Assembly: GCF_022965805.1 (NCBI RefSeq)
Contig: NC_133105.1
Coordinates: forward strand, 31,252,447-31,316,446
From: Primulina eburnea
Lineage: Eukaryota > Streptophyta > Magnoliopsida > Lamiales > Gesneriaceae
DNA length: 64,000 nucleotides
Direction of reading: 5' to 3'
Part shown: one piece after another, positions 1 to 12,247 of the stretch
How the letters are laid out: the number at the start of each line of letters is the position of its first letter
How positions within the stretch are numbered: position 1 is the first letter of the stretch
Notes under the pieces: generated by a model
Database searches by the model: none
What the model was told of the DNA's origin: nothing
Seen by the model: only the letters and a program-made list of their open reading frames with translations
Translations under genes and position numbers: made by a program

Positions 1-614
1 AGCTGCAGAGGCGTTTTGAGGATGCAAAGAATGCTGCTGACATTCATAAGCACCTCAAAGATCTCTTTGGTGAGCTGACTCGGCCTCTTAGGCATGCTAC
101 CGTCAAGGAGCTGATCACTATGCGCATGCGAGATGGGGCCTCGGTCCATGAGCATGGCCTGAAGTTGATTGGGCTCGTGGATAAGCTCGTTGGCATGGAT
201 ATGATCTTGCCTTCGGAGTTGACCACCGACGTGTTGCTCTTATCCCTGCCTAGCTCATTTGATCCTTTTTTGGTGAACTTCAACATGAACAAAATTGAAC
301 CGACCCTTGAAGAGTTGGTGAATATGCTTGTTACGTTTGAATCAACCATCAAGAAAGAGAAGTTGGTTCTTTATGTGGGTTCTTCATCCGGTACGAAGAT
401 TGATCCACATGGGAAGAGAAAGAAGAGTTCTTTCCAACATCCCAAGAAGAACGTGCCCTTGATGAGGCAATCTCCGAATCCCGTTGTGGCAGCCACAACA
501 GTTAAGGCTGACAAGACTAGTGATGTTTGTCATCACTGCAAGAAGCCTGGACATTGGAGGCGAAATTGCAAGGAATATCTGGCCCAGAAGAGTTCTGGAA
601 ACGGTATGTTCTAA
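1..614 (+). pseudogene. gag: C1 gag (UBN2-type) with CCHC zinc knuckle, 5' truncated
   Basis: This is the C-terminal part of a copia gag, the capsid/nucleocapsid protein that packages the element RNA. A long frame runs from 120 to a stop at 612-614, and the same frame is readable upstream from base 1. It has the helical UBN2-like region seen in C2, then a basic linker rich in Lys and Pro, then one CCHC knuckle, CHHCKKPGHWRRNC, at about 529-570. The stop after GNGMF replaces a Tyr codon in C2 (TAA against TAT), so gag and protease would normally be one frame. C2 has two stops earlier in gag that C1 lacks, so the two copies died independently. Confidence 0.88.
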
Positions 615-2703
615 ATTGAAGTAAACATTTCAATTAACTCTACTTCTTTGGTATTAGATACCGGTTATGACTCACATCTCTGTAATGGGTTACAGGTGAT
701 GGGAAGAAGTAGAATGCTTAAGGAAGGTGTGACCTTCTTGAGAATGGCTATGGAGCAAGAGTTGCTGCCAAGACCTTAAGAAATGTTTACTTATTGTTGA
801 ACAATGATTTTAAGTTATTTTTTAAGAGATGTTTTGTTTGTACCATTTTGGTGAAAAACATTGTTTCCATTTCTATTGTGATAAAAATGGATATTCTTGT
901 TTATTTTGCAAAGGTGTTTGCAACATTTACAAGAATGAATGTTTAATTGGTACTTGAGAACTTGAAAACGATCTCTATAACTTAAAATTGAAAGATATTC
1001 CACTAAATGTCCATACAAAGGTAGACACCATATGAGATATGGATGTGTAAGTCTCCCAAATATTCTTATCTTAGAATATGGGGAGCCCTGCTTATGTGAA
1101 GCAGGTAGTGGGAGATAAATTGGATAGTTGATCCATTTTATGTTACTTTGTGGGATATCCAAGGAATTAAGTTGGATATCATTTCTATCATCCCCAAGAA
1201 ACAAAGGTGTTTGTTTCTAGGAATGCAACCTTTTTGGAAAAGGAATTTCTATTGGATAGAAAAGGGGAGATGATAGAACTCGAAGATGTTCGAGAAACAT
1301 CCACAATTATAGAACCCACACCCGAAGAGCTAAGTGAGGAGATACAAGCTCCTAAAAGATCCGAGAGAGTCTCGAGACCACCTATGAGGTATGGTCTTGC
1401 TTCTTGAAGAGGGCCATGATGAGCCTATCCATGGATGTGATCCAAGGACCTTCAAGGAAGCATTATCTGATGCCGATTCATCCTAAATGGCTTGAAGCAA
1501 TGGAATCTGAGATGAATTCCATGCATTCGAACCAAGTGTGGAATCTCGTGGATCCACCTGAGGGAATTGTTCCCATAGGGTGTAAATGGATTTACAAGAG
1601 GAAACTTGGGGCGGATGGGAAGGTATTGACCTTCAAGGCGCGATTGGTGGCAAAAGGATATCTCAAAACAAGGAGTTGACTTTGAGGAAACCTTTGACCA
1701 GTTGCAATGTTCAAGTCTATAAGGATATTGCCAACCATAGCTGCATAGTATGACTATGAGATATGACATATGGATGTCAAGACAGCCTTTCTTAATGGGG
1801 ATATTAGAAAGTGATTTACATGTCTCAACCTGAAGGGTTTACATCTGTCGGAAGTGAGAATATGGTATGCAAACTTCAGAGATCTATTTATGGTCAAAAG
1901 CAGGCATCTAGGAGTTGGAACCTTAGATTCGATAGTACAATCAAAGAGTTGATTTACTAAGAATCCTGAGGAACCCTGTGTGTATAAGAAGGTCAGTGGG
2001 AGTGTTGTGACATTCCTGGTGTTTTTATGTTGATGACATTCTAATCATTGGAATTATGTAGGAATGTTGCAATCAACTAAGATATGGTTAGCGAGTAAGT
2101 TCTCGATCCAGGACTTGGGTGAAGCATCTTTTGTATTGGGATACAGATCTATAGAGATAGATCGAAAAGATTGCTTGGTCTCACCCAGTCCACATACATT
2201 GATACCATCGTGAAGCGGTGCTCGATGGATAAGTCCAAGAGAGGACATCTACCAATGTGTCATGGCGTGTCCCTATCCAAGTCTGTCTTTCAAGACTGAT
2301 GAAGAGATAGCGGCGATGACAAAGCATTCCTTATGCATCTGCGATTGGTAGCATCATGTATGAGATGATATCTATACGTCCTGACGTGGTTTTCGCACTA
2401 AGTGTAGTGAGTAGATATCAATCGAACCCTGGTCTTCCACACTGGAAAGCTGTGAAAGACATCCTCAAGGAGTTGAGAAGGACCAATAATTGTTCTTGGT
2501 CTTTGGGGAGGAGAACTAAAATTGGAAGGCTATACCGACTCTAGCTTCCAAAGCGATATCGATGACTCGAAGTCAACCTCTGGGTTTGTATTCATGCTCA
2601 ATGGTGCTGCTGTCTCTTGGAAGAGTTCCAAGCAAGACAATACTACGGATTCCGGCACAGAGGCCGAATACATTGCTTCATTAGATGCAGCAAGGGAGGC
2701 TGT
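615..2703 (+). pseudogene. pol: C1 pol remnant: protease, deleted integrase, RT, RNase H
   Basis: The protease site is recognisable as DTGYDSHLC near 657-683. The sequence then follows the pre-integrase region to about 1008 and jumps straight to the end of integrase (IWGCPAYVKQ equivalent at about 1075-1105). The HHCC zinc finger and the catalytic D, D and E are all missing. Next come the integrase C-terminus (1207-1407), the RT start (WLEAMESEMNSM at 1490), a frame-broken RT including the YVDD region near 2025-2040, and RNase H ([19 protein letters not shown] at about 2530-2590). At least six frame breaks lie between 1679 and 2520. Confidence 0.85.
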
Positions 2704-2923
2704 GCCTTCCAGAATGGAACCCAAGACCTCCCTGGATATAAGGTACTTGGGCACAAACTATAGCCTGGACTATAGAAGTTCTATGAGTAACCCGTACGAC
2801 GCCTATGGAAAGCCCGTGAGAGACAAGGCCCCATAGAGGGACCCCAAGATCGGGATAGCCTTGGGTCGATTGGGGCAGTTGGTCGTATGGGCGGTCCACT
2901 GGGCCTGTAATGGGTCGTTACAA
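2704..2923. other. Unassigned 220-bp segment between C1 and G1
   Basis: The C1 homology ends inside RNase H and G1 LTR homology begins at about 2924. The DNA between matches nothing else in the window that I could see. It is more GC-rich than its surroundings. It ends in GGGTCGTTACA, which resembles an LTR start read on the minus strand (TGTAACGACCC), so it may be a sliver of another LTR. A short open frame running on from C1 to 2836 reads into it by chance. Confidence 0.4.
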
Positions 2924-3120
2924 TCCGCCCGGGTGAGTGACTCCCGGCCCTCTTCTCCGAGGCACTCTCGCTCGGCGGTCAAAATGTCCGCCCGGGCGAG
3001 TCACTTTCGCCCAACAGTTTACATATTTAAATTTTAAATCTCAAAATGATCTGATTGCATTCATATCTACTCAACATCGATAATCTCAAACTAACGTGTT
3101 ATAAAATCTTGGGCATTACA
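2924..3120 (-). repeat. G1 3' LTR remnant (first ~200 bp)
   Basis: Bases 2924-3120 match 9664-9862, the start of the G1 5' LTR, with only scattered differences. The match includes one full paired GC-rich palindrome unit and the terminal GGGCATTACA. Everything downstream of it in the LTR (~1.65 kb, including TATA, R and U5) is gone. Confidence 0.9.
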
Positions 3121-3133
3121 TTTCTCCCCCTCT
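3121..3133 (-). other. G1 polypurine tract
   Basis: Read on the minus strand this is AGAGGGGGAGAAA, directly before the LTR start TGTAATG. It is the plus-strand DNA priming site. Just upstream (about 3145) lies the sequence TTCGAGGACGAAC, which also precedes the tract in G3 and, in variant form, in G4 and G6. Confidence 0.88.
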
Positions 3134-3219
3134 AAGACATAAGTTCGTCCTCGAACTTGATATAAATCAATTAGAGTATTTAAAACAGCATTACCATCTA
3201 AACCGAATAAATACTCACA

Positions 3220-6200
3220 TCATATAAATAACTCGGGGTGTTTCTGTCTCATGTCTGCCTCTGTTTCCCAAGTCGCTTCCTTGATGCCATGACGACTCCA
3301 CTGAACTTTCACAAGTGGAATAGTCTTCGTTCTGAGTGCTTATCTTTCCGATCAAGAATCTGTATCGGTTGTTCAACGTAGCTCAAGGTTTGATCAAGCT
3401 CAGCTTCGTCAGGACGAATGATATGAGAAACATCAGGCATGTATTTACGCAACATTGATACATGAAAGACGTCATGTATCCCAGATAGAGAAGGAGGAAG
3501 AGCCAGTTGATATGCTCGATCGCCAATCTTCTCTAGAATCTCGTAAGGACCGATGTATCTAGGAGATAACTTTCCACGCTTGCCAAATCTGACAACGCCT
3601 CTGAAGGGGGAAATTTTCAAGAACACTCTATCTCCTCGTTCAAATACCAACGGTCTACGTCTGATATTGGCGTATTTGGCTTGCCTATCCTGTGCTGTCT
3701 TCATCTTTTCTGAATAACTTTCACCTTCTCAGTCATGTCACGAATCATATCTGGCCCAAGTTCTGGTACCCTCTGAACGTCATCCCAGTATAGCGGAGAT
3801 CTGCACTTCTTGCCATACAAAGCTTCAAACGGTGCCATCTCGATACTCGTCTGATAGCTATTATTGTAAGAGAATTCGCAAAGAGGTAGGGAATCTTGCC
3901 AACCAATGCCAAAATCTAGCACGATGGCTCTCAACATATCCTCTAAAGTCTGGATAGTCCGCTCTGACTGTCCATCTGTCTGAGGATGGTAAGCAGTACT
4001 CAGGTGTAATGTCGTACCTAAGGCCTGCTGTAGACTGTGCCAGAAGTGTGAAGTGAATCGTGGATCACGATCTGATACGATAGACTTCGGCACTCCATGC
4101 AATCTGACTACCTCACGAATATAAATCTCCGCCATCTGATCCTGTCTATACGTCATTCTGTATGGAATGAAACAAGCAGATTTGGTCAATCTGTCAATAA
4201 TAACCCAAATCGCATCGCAGACTCTGGATGATCGTGGTAACTTCGTCACAAAATCCATGAAAATGTGATCCCATTTCCATTCTGGAATGGCTAAACTTTG
4301 AAGTAATCCACCAGGTTTCTTCCTCTCAGCTTTCACCTGTTGGCAGTTCAAACACTTAGACACAAATTCGGCAATGTCTGACTTCATTTGCTTCCACCAG
4401 AACTGTGTCTTCAAGTCGTTGTACATCTTCCTGCCACCCGGATGAATGCTGAACCGACTACAATGTGCCTCTGTCAGAATCTGCTGTCTCAAATCTGCAA
4501 CATCTGGCACAACTAGACGGTTATTCACGTACAACACATGATCTCGTACCTGATATTCTGATACATGCCCTGATCTGACCATTTGGATTGATTTCTGCAC
4601 ATTCTGATCGGTTCTTTGTGCTTCCTTGATCCTTATAATCAAATTGGGCTCAACTTGGATCGTAAACAGTCGTAGTGGCTTACTATCTGTATCAAATTCT
4701 AATCCAGATGTACAGCAATTTTCAACTAACTTGTTAACACCTATCGTCGATAAGGACAAAGAACATACCTTACGACTCAAGGCATCTGCTGCTGCATTTG
4801 ACTTCCTTGGATAATATTTGATTTCACAGTCAAAATCTTTCAGAAGATCTAGCCATCTACGCTGCCTCATGTTCAGTTCTGATTGAGAGAATAGGTACTT
4901 TAGGCTCTTGTGATCGGAGAATATTTCAAATTTTTCGCCATAGAGATAATGACGCCAAATCTTTAATGCAAATACGATAGCCGCCAATTCAAGATCGTGA
5001 ATGGGGTATCGAACTTCATGTGGCTTCAATTGTCTCGAGGCGTATGCGATCACATGGCCTCGCTGCATAAGAACACATCCCAAACCTCTATGAGAAGCAT
5101 CACAATATACAACGAAATCACCCGTACCTGAAGGTATCGTCAGTACTGGAGCACTGGTCAGCCTTCTCTTCAACTCTAGAAAGCTAGACTCGCACTCCTC
5201 TGACCAAACAAATGGTGCATTCTTTTGCGTCAATTGAGTTATTGGCTTTGCAATACTGGAGAAATCTTTGATAAATCTTCTGTAGTATCCGGCTAAGCCC
5301 ATGAAACTGCGTATTTCTGGTACAGAAGTCGGTCTTGACCAACTGATCACCGCTTCCACTTTACTCGGATCAACAGAAATACCATCTCCAGATATGATAT
5401 GCCCCAAGAATACAACTCGGTTCAGCCAAAACTCACACTTTGACAATTTAGCATACAGTCGCTCGTTTCTCAACGTCTGCAAAACAATTCTGAGATGCTC
5501 TGCATGCTCATTTCTGTTCTTCGAATACAACCAAAATGTCATCGATGAAGACAATAACAAATTCATCCAAATACCTCTGAAACACTTGGTTCATCAAGCC
5601 CATAAATACCGCAGGAGCATTTGTTAAACCGAAAGGCATGACAATAAATTCGTAATGTCCATACCTGGTTCGAAATGCTGTCTTTGGTATGTCTATATCT
5701 CGAACTCTGAGCTGATGGTACCCAGAACGCAAATCAATCTTAGAATACACGGAGGATCCCTGCAACTGATCAAATAGGTCATCGATCCTAGGCAAAGGAT
5801 ATTATTCTTGATCGTTGCCTTGTTCAGTTGCCGGTAGTCTATACACAATCGCATCGAACCGTCTTTCTTCCGCACAAACAGCACCGGAGCGCCCCAAGGA
5901 GATACACTAGGTCTGATATATCCCTTAGCCAGAAGATCTTCTAACTGTGCTTTCAGTTCTTTTAGTTCGATGGGTGCCATCCTATACGGAGCTCTCGAAA
6001 TAGGGACGGTACCCTGGTGTAAGATCAATACTAAAATCTACCTCACGAACCGAGGTAATCCTGGGATCTCATCTGGTAAAATATCAGCAAATTCCCGCAC
6101 TACTGGTATATCTGCCAACGCCGGGCTCGACTTCTGCATATCTACAGCATAAATAAAGAAACCATCTGCTCCTTTTGTAACAATTTGTTCATAGTAAGAG

Positions 6201-7754
6201 CCGAAATCAAGGGAATCCGAGATCTGGAACCTTTCCCGTAGAATTTCCACTCGTCTGTCATCTCGGGTCTGAATCTGACAATCTTATGGAAACAATCTAC
6301 AGTGGCTCTGTACTTTGTTAGCATGTCGATACCGACTATACAATCAAAATCAGCTAGACCCAATACTATACAATCTAGGTCAATCATATGCCCCTCAAAC
6401 TGTAAAATGCAATGTTTAACCGTAGTTACCGATATCAATCCTCTTCCTAACGTAGAAGTAATAGACACGACATCTAGTAACGACTCAACAGGCAGAGAAT
6501 GCAATAATGTAAATCGTTCTGATATGAATGTATGCGATGCACCCGTATCTATCAATATATAAGCAGGATAACCGCAAAGGAACAGTTACCTGCAATGACA
6601 TCATCTGGGGCATCCTGTGCTTGCTCTTCAGTCAAGGCAAACACCTGAGCTTGTTGTCTCTGAGGCTGACTCCCTGGCTGGCCACCTCTGGCTCGAGGCT
6701 GGGTCTGTGCTGGTGGCGGCTGAAATGAGTGAACAGATGAAGCTTGCCTCTCAGGCTGAGTCACGGAGGCAGACGATCCTGCAGCCTGGAATCTCGATGC
6801 ACCACTCCTCTGAGGACAGACCTTGGCATAATGCCCCTGTTGTTTGCATACGTTACACCTGCCCACTACACCTTGACATTGTTCTGTGGCATGCTTACCT
6901 CCACAAGTACTGCAATATCCACTTGCCACCTCTAGACTCTGGCCAAAACCTCTCTGTCTTGACCCGCTGGAGCTCGAAGAACTGCTCCCTGCCCTCTTAA
7001 ACTGTTTACCCTTTGCTTTCAACTGATCTTTGCGTCCGCTGCTGCTACCACCACTTTCGAATCAGGGAGAAGGAGTTTGGGATGGAGGTAATGGCGGTCT
7101 CGGACTCGGAGCAACATACGGAACACTCCGTTTCCTAAGCAATCCTGCTTCTGCTCCTTTGGCACGGTTCAATGCTTCAGCGAAACTATTGGGTCTCCCA
7201 GTATTGACCAATGTAAAGACATCAGGATTTAAGCCGTTTATAAACTGATCTGCCATGGCCTCATCATTGCCTGAAACGTGAGGTGCAAAGCGAAGCAAAG
7301 AAGAAAATTTAGCAACGTACTCTTCAATGTTCAATTGCCCTTGCCTCAGGTTTGCAAATTCAGCGCCTTTATCTTTGCGATAGGATACAGGGAAGAATCG
7401 CTGATAGAACTCCGTCTTGAATGCTTTCCAGGTAACCTCGGTGCCACGCTGTTCTAGTGCTCTCCTTATATTCACCCACCAATACTTAGCCACATCTTGT
7501 AGTTGATGGCCAACGAGTTTCACTCGTTTCTTGTCACTATATTCCAGAGACTCGAATAATATTTCGATATCCTCCAACCAGCTGTCACATTCAATTGCAT
7601 TTTCTGTACCCTTTAAAGTCGGGGGTCGGAATGACTGGAATCGTTTTAACAGAGTCTCCATGGGCGTAGCAGTGACGTCCATCGTATCTCCGGATGTGCT
7701 ACCCTGCTCTGGCGCTGGTGGTCGTAAAGGAACAGCTGCTCTTCTGGGAGGCAT
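3220..7754 (-). pseudogene. gag-pol: G1 gag-pol polyprotein with chromodomain, multiply frameshifted
   Basis: The gag start is ATG at 7754 (MPPRR). Gag ends with a CCHC knuckle, CNVCKQQGHYAKVC, near 6850. The protease motif IDTGAS is at about 6550, and the RT motif FIDDIL at about 5525. RNase H ([11 protein letters not shown]) lies near 5100. The integrase zinc finger (HCSR-H, CLNC) is at 4470-4340. The catalytic regions [15 protein letters not shown] and GQSERTIQ follow in order down to about 3960. The GPY-type module (SPRYIGPYEI) is at about 3560. The chromodomain ends with a stop at 3220-3222. Frame breaks fall near 7060, 6555, 6170, 6030, 5800, 5510, 3705 and 3340. The chromodomain places it in the chromoviruses, and the Tekay/Del clade is my reading of its C-terminus. 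Confidence 0.9.
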
Positions 7755-7995
7755 GTATCTAATAATCCAACTGATTAGAATACAAGATATACAACTGTCT
7801 CAGCCCTCCTCTAGTCAGTTACCTCTGATCTAGAATCGGTTCTGATTCAGTCTTAACCAATACATGCTGTAATAAATCAAATAACAAACAACATGTAACA
7901 AGTAAAGCAATAAACATGCTAGCACATCATAGAGCAAGGAAGAAGACTCGATCTACCCCGCTCATTCTATTCTATCTCAATCTATAGAACCTATG

Positions 7996-8007
7996 GCTCT
8001 GATACCA
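7996..8007 (-). other. G1 primer-binding site (initiator Met tRNA type)
   Basis: The minus strand reads TGGTATCAGAGC, the standard plant complement to the 3' end of tRNA-iMet, with a 5-base spacer after the LTR end at 8013. Confidence 0.9.
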
Positions 8008-9520
8008 CCTGTTGTGGGGACCCGGGCTCTAATTCTTTTCTTTGGGATTAAAACCGATCATTAATATAAAAAGTGGGTCAAATTTTTGCTTTTACATTAA
8101 CTCAAATGAAAGCTAACATTAGAAGTCTCTATGTTATTCACCACATAATATACAAACATAAGATACAAATATGTCTGGTTCCAAACCATATTCGACAACT
8201 AGTAATTAAATACAGTACATGCCAAAAGTACAACTACTAGTTCTTCTGCTATGCCCGAGATCACCACGCTATGTCCATCTCTCATCCTCTGCGTGACCCG
8301 GATCCTGCCCCACCTGTTGTTATGCACACAAACAGACATAACAACAGCCGGAAAACCGGTGAGAATAAATCCCAGTATAAACATGTATACATGCATACAA
8401 TCAATTAAACATGAAACATGCTATCATGAATGACATCATATGCACATGCAATGAAATGCGAATCAAACCATGTCTGGACTCGACTCGACTAGGACTCTAG
8501 GGATCCCGGTGTGAATAAGACGTCACTACCTACCCTCCAATCGGGGTAATGAACGTCTCATTCCTAGACTTCGGTCTGAGCTGTATCAACGGCGGCAATA
8601 AGAGTAATACCTACTCTTATGCTGAGATACACCGAAACGTCTAGCTGTTTGACAATGCCTGTCAAAGACTCTCCTATCTTAGATGCAATGAATATCAATA
8701 TGTAAACAAAGTATAATCATATTCATATCTGAATATCACACTGATCATACATGCTTGAATACAATTCTGAAATCAAAGCATAAACATGTTAAAAGATTGA
8801 ATATAATGCTATACACAATTCATAAACATGTTACAATATATCTAATAATACTAGTATGTGATTTTGGTTGGGAAACTCAAATAATATCTTATTTGAGTTA
8901 CATCTCCCCAAACAAAACATGACTTATACCTTTCTTGTTGAATAGTCGGTGTCAAAGTCTCGAGATCAGTATGTCAACTCTGTCAAGTTTAGTCTGAAAT
9001 GACAATGTGTAGATATATTCTATCAATGTACCACTCAATAAATCTTGTACAATTCAATTATCGGTCTCGGTATAAATTGACGGCATAACGACGTATTTCT
9101 TCAATACCGATAATTCAACAACACTAAACTCAATATCAACAATTCCTAATCTCCTCAAAATACAAAGTCTCACACTGAAATATCCCATCTCAACTCAATA
9201 AACATGCTGGAAATCGAAACTATAGCATATGACATCCGTTCTTTGATCCGTTTGCGATTCTACAATATCTATTATCTCAAGAACATAATATATAGTTCAA
9301 TTCATCATTTACCCAACACATAAATATCAAAACATGCTGGAATTAAATGAAACTTACATTACTTTGAAGCTAGTAGCACAAGGATTACAAATCTAAGCTC
9401 GGTTTAAAAATCGGTTGATAAAATCTTGCACAACCACCATTTAAAAGCATGAAGGAACTTGTATTGCTCTGGAGCTTTCGGTCAAGTGCTGGAGTGAAAA
9501 GGAATGAATTGAAGACACAT

Positions 9521-9528
9521 TATATATA
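9521..9528 (-). promoter_or_regulatory. G1 TATA box
   Basis: TATATATA lies ~335 bp inside the LTR and 48 bp past the palindrome array. This is the position expected for the pol II core promoter that makes the genomic RNA. Confidence 0.65.
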
Positions 9529-9575
9529 CTTTGCATGTCTAAGAACACATGGCTCATCCTTGGGTGTACACGACT

Positions 9576-9742
9576 CTCGCTCGGGCGATCAAAAGTTGCC
9601 GCCCGGGCGAGTAATTCTCGACCCTCGCCCATTCCAGCAGCCTCGCTCGGGCGGTCAAAAACATCCGCCCGGGCGAGTGACTCCCGGCCCTTTTCTCCGA
9701 GGCACTCTCGCTCGGGCGGTCAAAAATGTCCGCCCGGGCGAG
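9576..9742. repeat. G1 U3 array: three 65-66-bp units with paired GC palindromes
   Basis: CTCGCTCGGGCG starts at 9576, 9642 and 9707. The partner CGCCCGGGCGAG starts at 9600, 9666 and 9731, always 24 bp later. CGCCCGGGCG is itself palindromic, and the two arms together also form an inverted repeat with 12-bp arms and a 12-bp loop. The array sits between the LTR start and the TATA box. Confidence 0.9.
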
Positions 9743-9862
9743 TCACTTTCGCCCAACAGTTTACATATTTAAATTTTAAATCTCAAAATGATCTGATTGC
9801 ATTCATATCTACTCAACATCGATAATCTCAAACTAACGTGTTATAAAATCTTGGGCATTACA

Positions 9863-12247
9863 CTGGGAAGACCAGTCACGAAATCCATAGTAATATGCTC
9901 CCACTTCCAGTGAGGAATCGGCAATGATAGCAATGTCCCAGCAGGTCTCTGATGCTCGATCTTCACCTGCTGACAAGTAAGACACTGAGAAATGAACATG
10001 GCAATATCTTTCTTCATACCTGGCCACCAGTAAAGTCGACGAAGATCATGATACATCTTGGTACTGCCTGGATGAATCGAATAAGGCGTAGTATGAGCCT
10101 CTGTCAGAATGTCTCGTCGAATATCATCGCCAATAGGAACACAGATACGGCCTCTGAAAGTCACCAAACCCTCTCCATTTAGCCCAAACTCTGAGTTACC
10201 TCTCTCCTCTGCTCTAGCTCTCATCTCTGTCAACTGAACATCAACAGTCTGCTCTCTACGGATCCTGTCCGTCAATGTAGCCCGAATAACCAATGCTGAA
10301 AGGCGAGCAATGTTCCTCGGAATTACCAAAGAAATCTCCTCTCTCTGCAAATCCATCAACAATGGCCTATGAATCAAAGAACTCAAGGAAGAACTCGACT
10401 TACGGCTCAAAGCATCAGCCACAACATTCGCCTTCCCTGGGTAATAACTGATAGTCACATCATAATCTTTGACAAGTTCTAACCACCTCCTCTACCGCAT
10501 GTTGAGCTCTCTCTGAGAAAACAGATACTTCAAACTCTTGTGGTCCGTGAAGATCTCACATTTTTCGCCATACAAATAATGTCTCCAGATTTTCAGGGCG
10601 AAAACCACAGCTGCCAGCTCTAAATCATGCGTCGGATAATTCCTCTCGTAATCCTTCAACTGGCGAGAAGCATAAGCAATGACCTTACCTCGCTGCATCA
10701 GCACTGCACCAAGGCCTTTCTTCGACGCATCAGTATAGACAACAAAATCCTCAGAACCACTGGGCAATGAAAGAACATGAGCTTTCGTCAATCTATCCTT
10801 CAACTCCTGAAATCCACTCTGGCAATCAATGGACCACTCGAACTTCACAGTCTTCCTCGTCAATTTGGACAATGGCAGGGCAATCTTGGAAAAATCTGAA
10901 ATGAAACGACGATAATAACCCGCAAAACCAAGGAAACTGCGTACCTCTGAGACTGTGGTAGGAAGAGGCCGCTTCTGAATTGCCTCAATATTCACTGGAT
11001 CAACGGCAATGCCATCTTCGAAACAACATGGCCTAAGAAAGAAATCTGATCCAGCCAAAACTCACACTTCTTCAACTTGGCAAACAACCTCTTCTCCCTC
11101 AACAAACGGAGAACAACTCTGAGATGCTCTGCATGAAGCTCTCTGGTCTTGGAATAGATCAAGATGTCGTCGATGAAAACAATGACGAAGCTATCCAAGA
11201 ACGGCTTGAACACACAGTTCATCAGGTCCATGAAAACTGAAGGGGCATTGGTCAGACCAAAAGACATCACAAGAAACTCATAGTGACCATACCTGGTCCT
11301 GAATGCCGTCTTAAGGATATCGGACTCCCTAACCTTCAACTGATAGTATCCAAACCGAAGATCAATCTTCGAAAATACAGTGGCACCCTAAAGTTGATCA
11401 AATAGATCGTTAATCCGTGGCAACGGATACTTGTTCTTGATAGTCACTTTGTTGAGCTCCCTATAGTCAATACACAGCCGCAAAGACCCATCTTTCTTCT
11501 TGACAAATAGAACCGGAGCTCCCCAAGGCGAAGAACTCGGACGAATAAAACCTTTATCCAAAAGATCCTGCAACTGCGTCTTCAACTCCTTCATCTCGGT
11601 AGGGGCCATTCGGTACGGAGCCTTAGAAATAGGAACCGTACCTGGAGCTAAATCAATAACGAACTCAACATCTCTGTCCGGCGGCAAACCCGAAACATCA
11701 TCCTCAAACACATCGGCAAACTCCCTCACAACATCAATATCATCAATATTCAACTTAACCACACCATCCACATCCACAATAGAAGCAAGAAACCCATCGC
11801 AACCTGTACACAGCAATCTCTCAGCCTCAAGACATGAAATAAAAGGAAGGACCAGCGAAGTACCTGCACTGGCGAGCGAACCTCCCTTATTGCTATCATC
11901 TGCAAAAGTCACCGTCTTAGCAACGCAATCGATCACTGCACGATAAGTCGATAGCCAATCCATGCCAAGAATAACATCAAAAGCAACCATCGGGATCACA
12001 ATCAAATCAGCAAAGACCTCTCTATCATCAATACGAACAGGGCATGCATACACAATAAACGTCGGGCACAACACGTTCCCCGAAGGCAATAAGACATTCA
12101 AATGGAGGGGAAGAATAGAAGGAACTATACCCAAAGATCTCAAAAACAATTCAGACATAAAAGAATGAGTAGCACCAGTATCAATCAAAGTCGTAGCTAC
12201 TCTGCCTGAAATTAAAATAGTGCTAGAGATCACAGAAGAATCATGAT
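9863..12247 (-). pseudogene. pol: G2 pol remnant: protease, RT, RNase H, integrase zinc finger
   Basis: The frame opens with the aspartic protease motif [12 protein letters not shown] near 12180. RT follows: [20 protein letters not shown] near 11540, stop TAG in place of a Gln codon at 11388-11390, then FIDDILIYS near 11165. RNase H has [16 protein letters not shown] near 10730 and [12 protein letters not shown] near 10530, with another TAG at about 10495. The integrase HHCC finger lies at 10110-9960. The protein ends at MDFVTGLP, just after the first catalytic Asp, where G1 begins. A frameshift near 11030 separates RT from RNase H. G2 belongs to the chromovirus-like gypsy group by RT similarity, but the chromodomain that would prove it is absent. 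Confidence 0.87.

Larger units (their letters stand above)
1..2703 (+). mobile_element. C1: decayed Ty1/copia retrotransposon, internal part only
   Basis: Coding remnants appear in copia order: gag, zinc knuckle, protease, a shortened integrase, reverse transcriptase, RNase H. The same family is present as C2 on the opposite strand (14055-15053 and 22830-25675), which lets the gaps here be mapped. No LTR is present. The left end runs off the window inside gag. On the right, homology to C2 stops at about 2703 inside RNase H, at the codons after the motif TEAEYI. Many stops and frameshifts show a long-dead copy. Confidence 0.9.
2924..9862 (-). mobile_element. G1: Tekay/Del-like Ty3/gypsy chromovirus, 3' LTR truncated
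   Basis: On the minus strand the order is 5' LTR (9862-8013), iMet primer-binding site (8007-7996), gag-protease-RT-RNase H-integrase-chromodomain (7754-3220), polypurine tract (3133-3121) and a ~200-bp 3' LTR remnant (3120-2924). The LTR begins TGTAATGCCC and ends CCCCACA, as in G3, G4 and G5. The 5' end sits inside the integrase of G2, but the rest of that integrase is not on the other side, so no target duplication can be read. The right-hand flank was evidently lost or rearranged together with most of the 3' LTR. Confidence 0.92.
8013..9862 (-). repeat. G1 5' LTR, 1850 bp
   Basis: It runs TGTAATGCCC...GGGTCCCCACA on the minus strand. From its start at 9862 it holds, in order, three tandem 65-66-bp palindrome units (9742-9576), a TATATATA box (9528-9521), a long AT-rich leader with CAACATGCTGG-like and oligo-T stretches, a structured GC-richer block near 8660-8490 that includes a TAAGAGTA...TACTCTTA hairpin (about 8600-8620), and the U5 end. 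Only the first 200 bp have a partner in the window, so insertion age cannot be judged well. Confidence 0.9.

Noticed and set aside
7996..8007. tRNA gene fragments at the primer sites (also 20683, 27471, 37017, 51677)
   Set aside because: Only the 12-base complement of the tRNA-iMet 3' end is present, next to LTR ends. No cloverleaf follows.
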